Source: Amborella trichopoda (lineage: Eukaryota; Streptophyta; Magnoliopsida; Amborellales; Amborellaceae). Taken from it: DNA of 64,000 bases. A model generated the notes under the pieces. That model was given only the letters and a program-made list of their open reading frames with translations, was not told the origin of the DNA and made no database searches. The stretch lies in contig NW_006499799.1 in assembly GCF_000471905.2 (NCBI RefSeq), positions 3,128,722-3,192,721 of the forward strand. The letters are read 5' to 3'. Positions 60,986 to 64,000 of the stretch are shown piece after piece (the stretch's first letter is position 1; each line of letters begins with the position of its first letter). The position numbers and the translations under genes are program-made.

Positions 60986-63229
60986 ACATGCCCTGCCGAA
61001 TGTTGTGCTTCAAGAGAATCAAGAAGTTCAATCATTCGAGAAACTTACCCTGGCTAGCCACAAGACTACGTGAATGCTGACGAGATCCATGCAATGTTGC
61101 AACTAGAATGCCTTGAACGCAATGTACAGGTGCACCCTTGGAGACATGTAGGGGAAGAAGAGATGTTTGTGGGATCCTATCGATGTCCTCACCCTCGAGG
61201 GACTATTCACGATTATGATAGCTTGAGGATTTGGTAGGGACCTCACTGGCCAAAATCAGGCCTACTTGGAGGTCGAGTGCTATGAACCTTTGATCGACAT
61301 TGTTCGCTGCTACACCAAGTTTGCTTTTAATGATCAGGGTATCTCTGTAGGTCTCGTTTAGCAGGGTCTTATTGAGGCCTTCTGACCTGCCTTAAATTTT
61401 GGACCTGTCAGCTAGGGGTATTTGGCGAGGCGACCTCGTGAGCCCCATTCTGTCTGGTCCAGTCGGGGGATGTCCGAGGCTCTAGGCCTATCGGCTAAGG
61501 AAGGTTTTAGGCGAGGACATCTCATCGCGAGGAATAACCCTGAAGTCTCTGGCAGGTTAGGCTCTTTCTTCATCATTTTCTTGCCTTCGTGATGGTCTTC
61601 AACATTTCAGAGGGATCTTTTGGTCATCATCCTCACCCTAAGGACTCTTAATGTTTTTTGAGGTGAAACGTGGGATATCTTGTGAGACTCTCACTCTTGG
61701 ATGAGCCACTTTTTGTTGTGATTGGATGCTGGTAGTCGAGGATTTTAGGTAGACCTCGCCAGCCAAGATAATGATTGCTTGGCAATTGTGTATCAGTTGA
61801 GGCTGTGGTGCTGCATCAACCTATTTTGTCGGTCCAAGCACCCTTTGCGGGTTTTTACTTGAACTGGGGTAGTGGTGCCGTAAAGACAATTTTCACCAAC
61901 TGCCTTGATTTTTGGGCTCTTTTACTCATGACCTGGAGGCCATGTCCACCTTTTTCATCCGTTTTTTCTCACGATGCATTTTTGGGATTTTCACCGTGCC
62001 AGGGTTCTTGTTTTCGTGGAACACTTTTACTCATTGTTTCGTGACCATTTCCGTCTGTCATTTTTACTAATGGCATTTCCTTGTCCAGGTGTGCATCATG
62101 CCCATTTTTTGTGAAGGTGTGTCTAGGGTCATGCCTTCGAGACTTGTGCAAAGCTTTTTAACATCATGTGGCCAGGATGTGTACTATAGTTTAGGGTCAT
62201 ACAGATGGACCATAGTGGTGACGAATGGCAGTTTATAGAGGCCATGGAGTGTATATGGTGATGGTTTTGGCTCACTTTGGGGAGATGGTGCAAGGCTACC
62301 TATGAAAGGTGGATGATGTATGAATGGTGAGTGAAGAGTGGTGACCCATTAGTTGACGGTGACTATGGGTGGTGAGATGGATCTCCATTTTGTGAGTATG
62401 GGTAAGACTCACTGGGGAATAATGTCGAATAGGAAAGGTGTGCGTTAAGATGCACGTAAAGGGGATGTGCGCGTATGTGGACTCATTGGGGGAGGTAATG
62501 AAGGTGGTGTACACACACGAATGGGTCGGTTTGGGAAAGCATGAATGAAAATGCATGTAAAGGGGGTGTGCGCGTATGTTGGGGTAAGTTTAAGGTTGTG
62601 CCTTCAGGACCTGTGCAAAGCATTTTAGCGTCATGCGGCCAGGACGTGCACTACGGTTTAAAGTCATATAGCTTGGATGTGGTTATGCAATTAAAGTAAT
62701 GCAGCTAGGACCGGGTAGTTTAAGGTCGTACAACTAAACCTCTGCTATAGTTTAAGGTCATACAGTTTGAACCATAGCTGTGCAGTTTAGGGTCATGCAG
62801 CACGAACCCTTTTGTAGATCACCATGTAGGTGAAGCTGTATGGGAAATAGGTCTGTGGATAGCAATCTGCTCCATGAGGATAAAGGTCGTTGAGGCTATA
62901 CACAAGCAGAGAGATTTTGATGATAAGGTGGTGGCCCTAGAAGGAATGACGAGCGGAAGCGAACTTCACAGGGGATTAAAAGGGTAAGTGTGACTCCCTG
63001 AGGATGATGAGTAATGGTGTGCATGTAACTCTGATGAGAATGACAAGCCAGAGTACAAATACAATCCCATTGGGGGTAGGCAATAGGTGTGACTCCTACT
63101 GAGGTGTTAGTATGAAACAAACCCACAGGGGATTAAAGGGGTAAGCATGATTCTCTTTTTGTTTTGCATACGCCTAACTCCACTGGGAATGTTGATGGAA
63201 TACACTGGGTTAAGGAGTGCGTCCATTTC
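60986..63229 (-). mobile_element. Element F 3' internal region
   Basis: It aligns in order with E 44775-46900: the CTAGCCACAAGACTACGTGAATGC phrase family, the TCATGCCTTCGAGAC phrase, and scattered 35-bp words at 62590-62810. No coding is recognised. F continues past the window. Confidence 0.75.
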
Positions 63230-64000
63230 ACAGTTTTAAGTCATGCGTGTGGACTATTTATTGCGCTATTTATTATATTACTACAGGGACGTGCGTTATA
63301 GTTTTAAGGTCTTGTAGCTCGAACCATGGCTACATAGTTTAAAGTCATGCCGCTAGGACCATGCGGTTTAAGGTCGTGCAACTAGACCTCCGCTACAGTT
63401 TAAGGTCGTATAGTTTGGACCATGCAGTTTAAGGTCATGCAGTGCGGACCAAGCAGTTAGGGTTATGCATCGAGACCGTGGCTGTGAAATTTAAGGTCAT
63501 GCCGAGTGGACCATGGCTGTGAAGTTTAAGGTCATGCAACACAGACCACGGCACTGCAGTTTAAGGTCATGCAGTGCAGACCATGGCTATGCAGTTTAAG
63601 GTCATGCAGTGCAGACCATGGCAATGCAGTTTAAGGTCATGCAATGAGGACCAAGGCTGTGCAGTTTAAGGTCATGCAGTGTGGACCATGGCTGTGTAGT
63701 TTAAGGTCATGCAGTGCAGACTAAGGCTGTGCAATTTAAGGTCATGCAGTGTACGAAGGCTATGCAGTTTAAGGTCATGCAGTGAGAACCATGGCTGTGA
63801 AGTTTAAGTTCATGAAGTGCGAACCATAGTTGTGCAGTTTAAGGTCATGCAGTACGAACCATGGCTGTGCAGTTTAAGCTCGTGCAGTGCAGACCATGGC
63901 TATGCTATTCAAAGTCATGCAACACGGACCATGGTTGTGCAATTTAAGGTCAGCAGTACGGACCATGGTTGTGCAGTTTAAGGTCTTGCAACACGGACCA
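63230..64000 (-). repeat. 35-bp tandem array in F, running off the window
   Basis: A unit of 35 bp (GCAGTTTAAGGTCATGCAGT, then GCAGACCATGGCTAT) is repeated about 20 times and is regular from about 63480 onward. The copies are much more alike than those in E. The array is cut by the window edge. Confidence 0.9.

Overview
This window is plant repeat DNA. I see no intact host gene, tRNA or rRNA. Everything I can assign belongs to LTR retrotransposons of the Ty3/gypsy type, piled into one another. The gag, pol and antisense segments match plant Tat-lineage elements: a second, archaeal-type RNase H after the first one, long LTRs, tandem repeats in the 3' untranslated part and an antisense gene. 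This points to a seed plant with a repeat-rich genome. I cannot name the species. All elements are old, broken fossils.

Two families explain most of the sequence. Family L has LTRs of about 2.8-4.7 kb (start TGTTTGAA or a relative, end CCTAACCA or a relative) and is present as elements A, C, D, E and F. Element B has 1.1-kb LTRs (start TGTAGACACCCC, end CAATAAACA) and only a gag region. A further 3.2-kb LTR-like block, S, is of unassigned family.

Layout, left half (plus strand): bases 1-14 are the inside of A's 5' LTR. Element B (15-29696) sits in that LTR, and A resumes at 29697. Element C (9032-29067) sits in B's 3' LTR, which is therefore split into 8515-9031 and 29068-29696. C carries leader, gag, RT, RNase H, a second RNase H, integrase (with a 983-base assembly gap) and a 5.3-kb 3' region full of tandem repeats. 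A's 5' LTR ends at 32786 and is followed by a primer-binding site and 0.7 kb of leader.

Right half (minus strand): at 33487 A's leader is interrupted by D, of which the 3' LTR (33487-41473, split by S at 33833-37080) and 129 bases of internal sequence are visible. At 41603 D is interrupted by E: 3' LTR 41603-44774, repeat-rich 3' region, an antisense (plus-strand) plant-mobile-domain gene at about 48626-52355, then protease, gag and leader remains to 58178. At 58179 E's leader is interrupted by F, whose 3' LTR (58179-60985) and 3' region with a 35-bp tandem array run off the window.

The most interesting point is E. It has gag and protease but no recognisable RT, RNase H or integrase, and the room between protease and 3' LTR holds a captured host-type gene on the opposite strand with its own TATA box. 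C shows the reverse: pol present, no such gene, but a matching antisense promoter-like segment. A second point is that every family-L LTR has a hypervariable minisatellite zone flanked by splice-site-like sequences, which suggests a leader intron.
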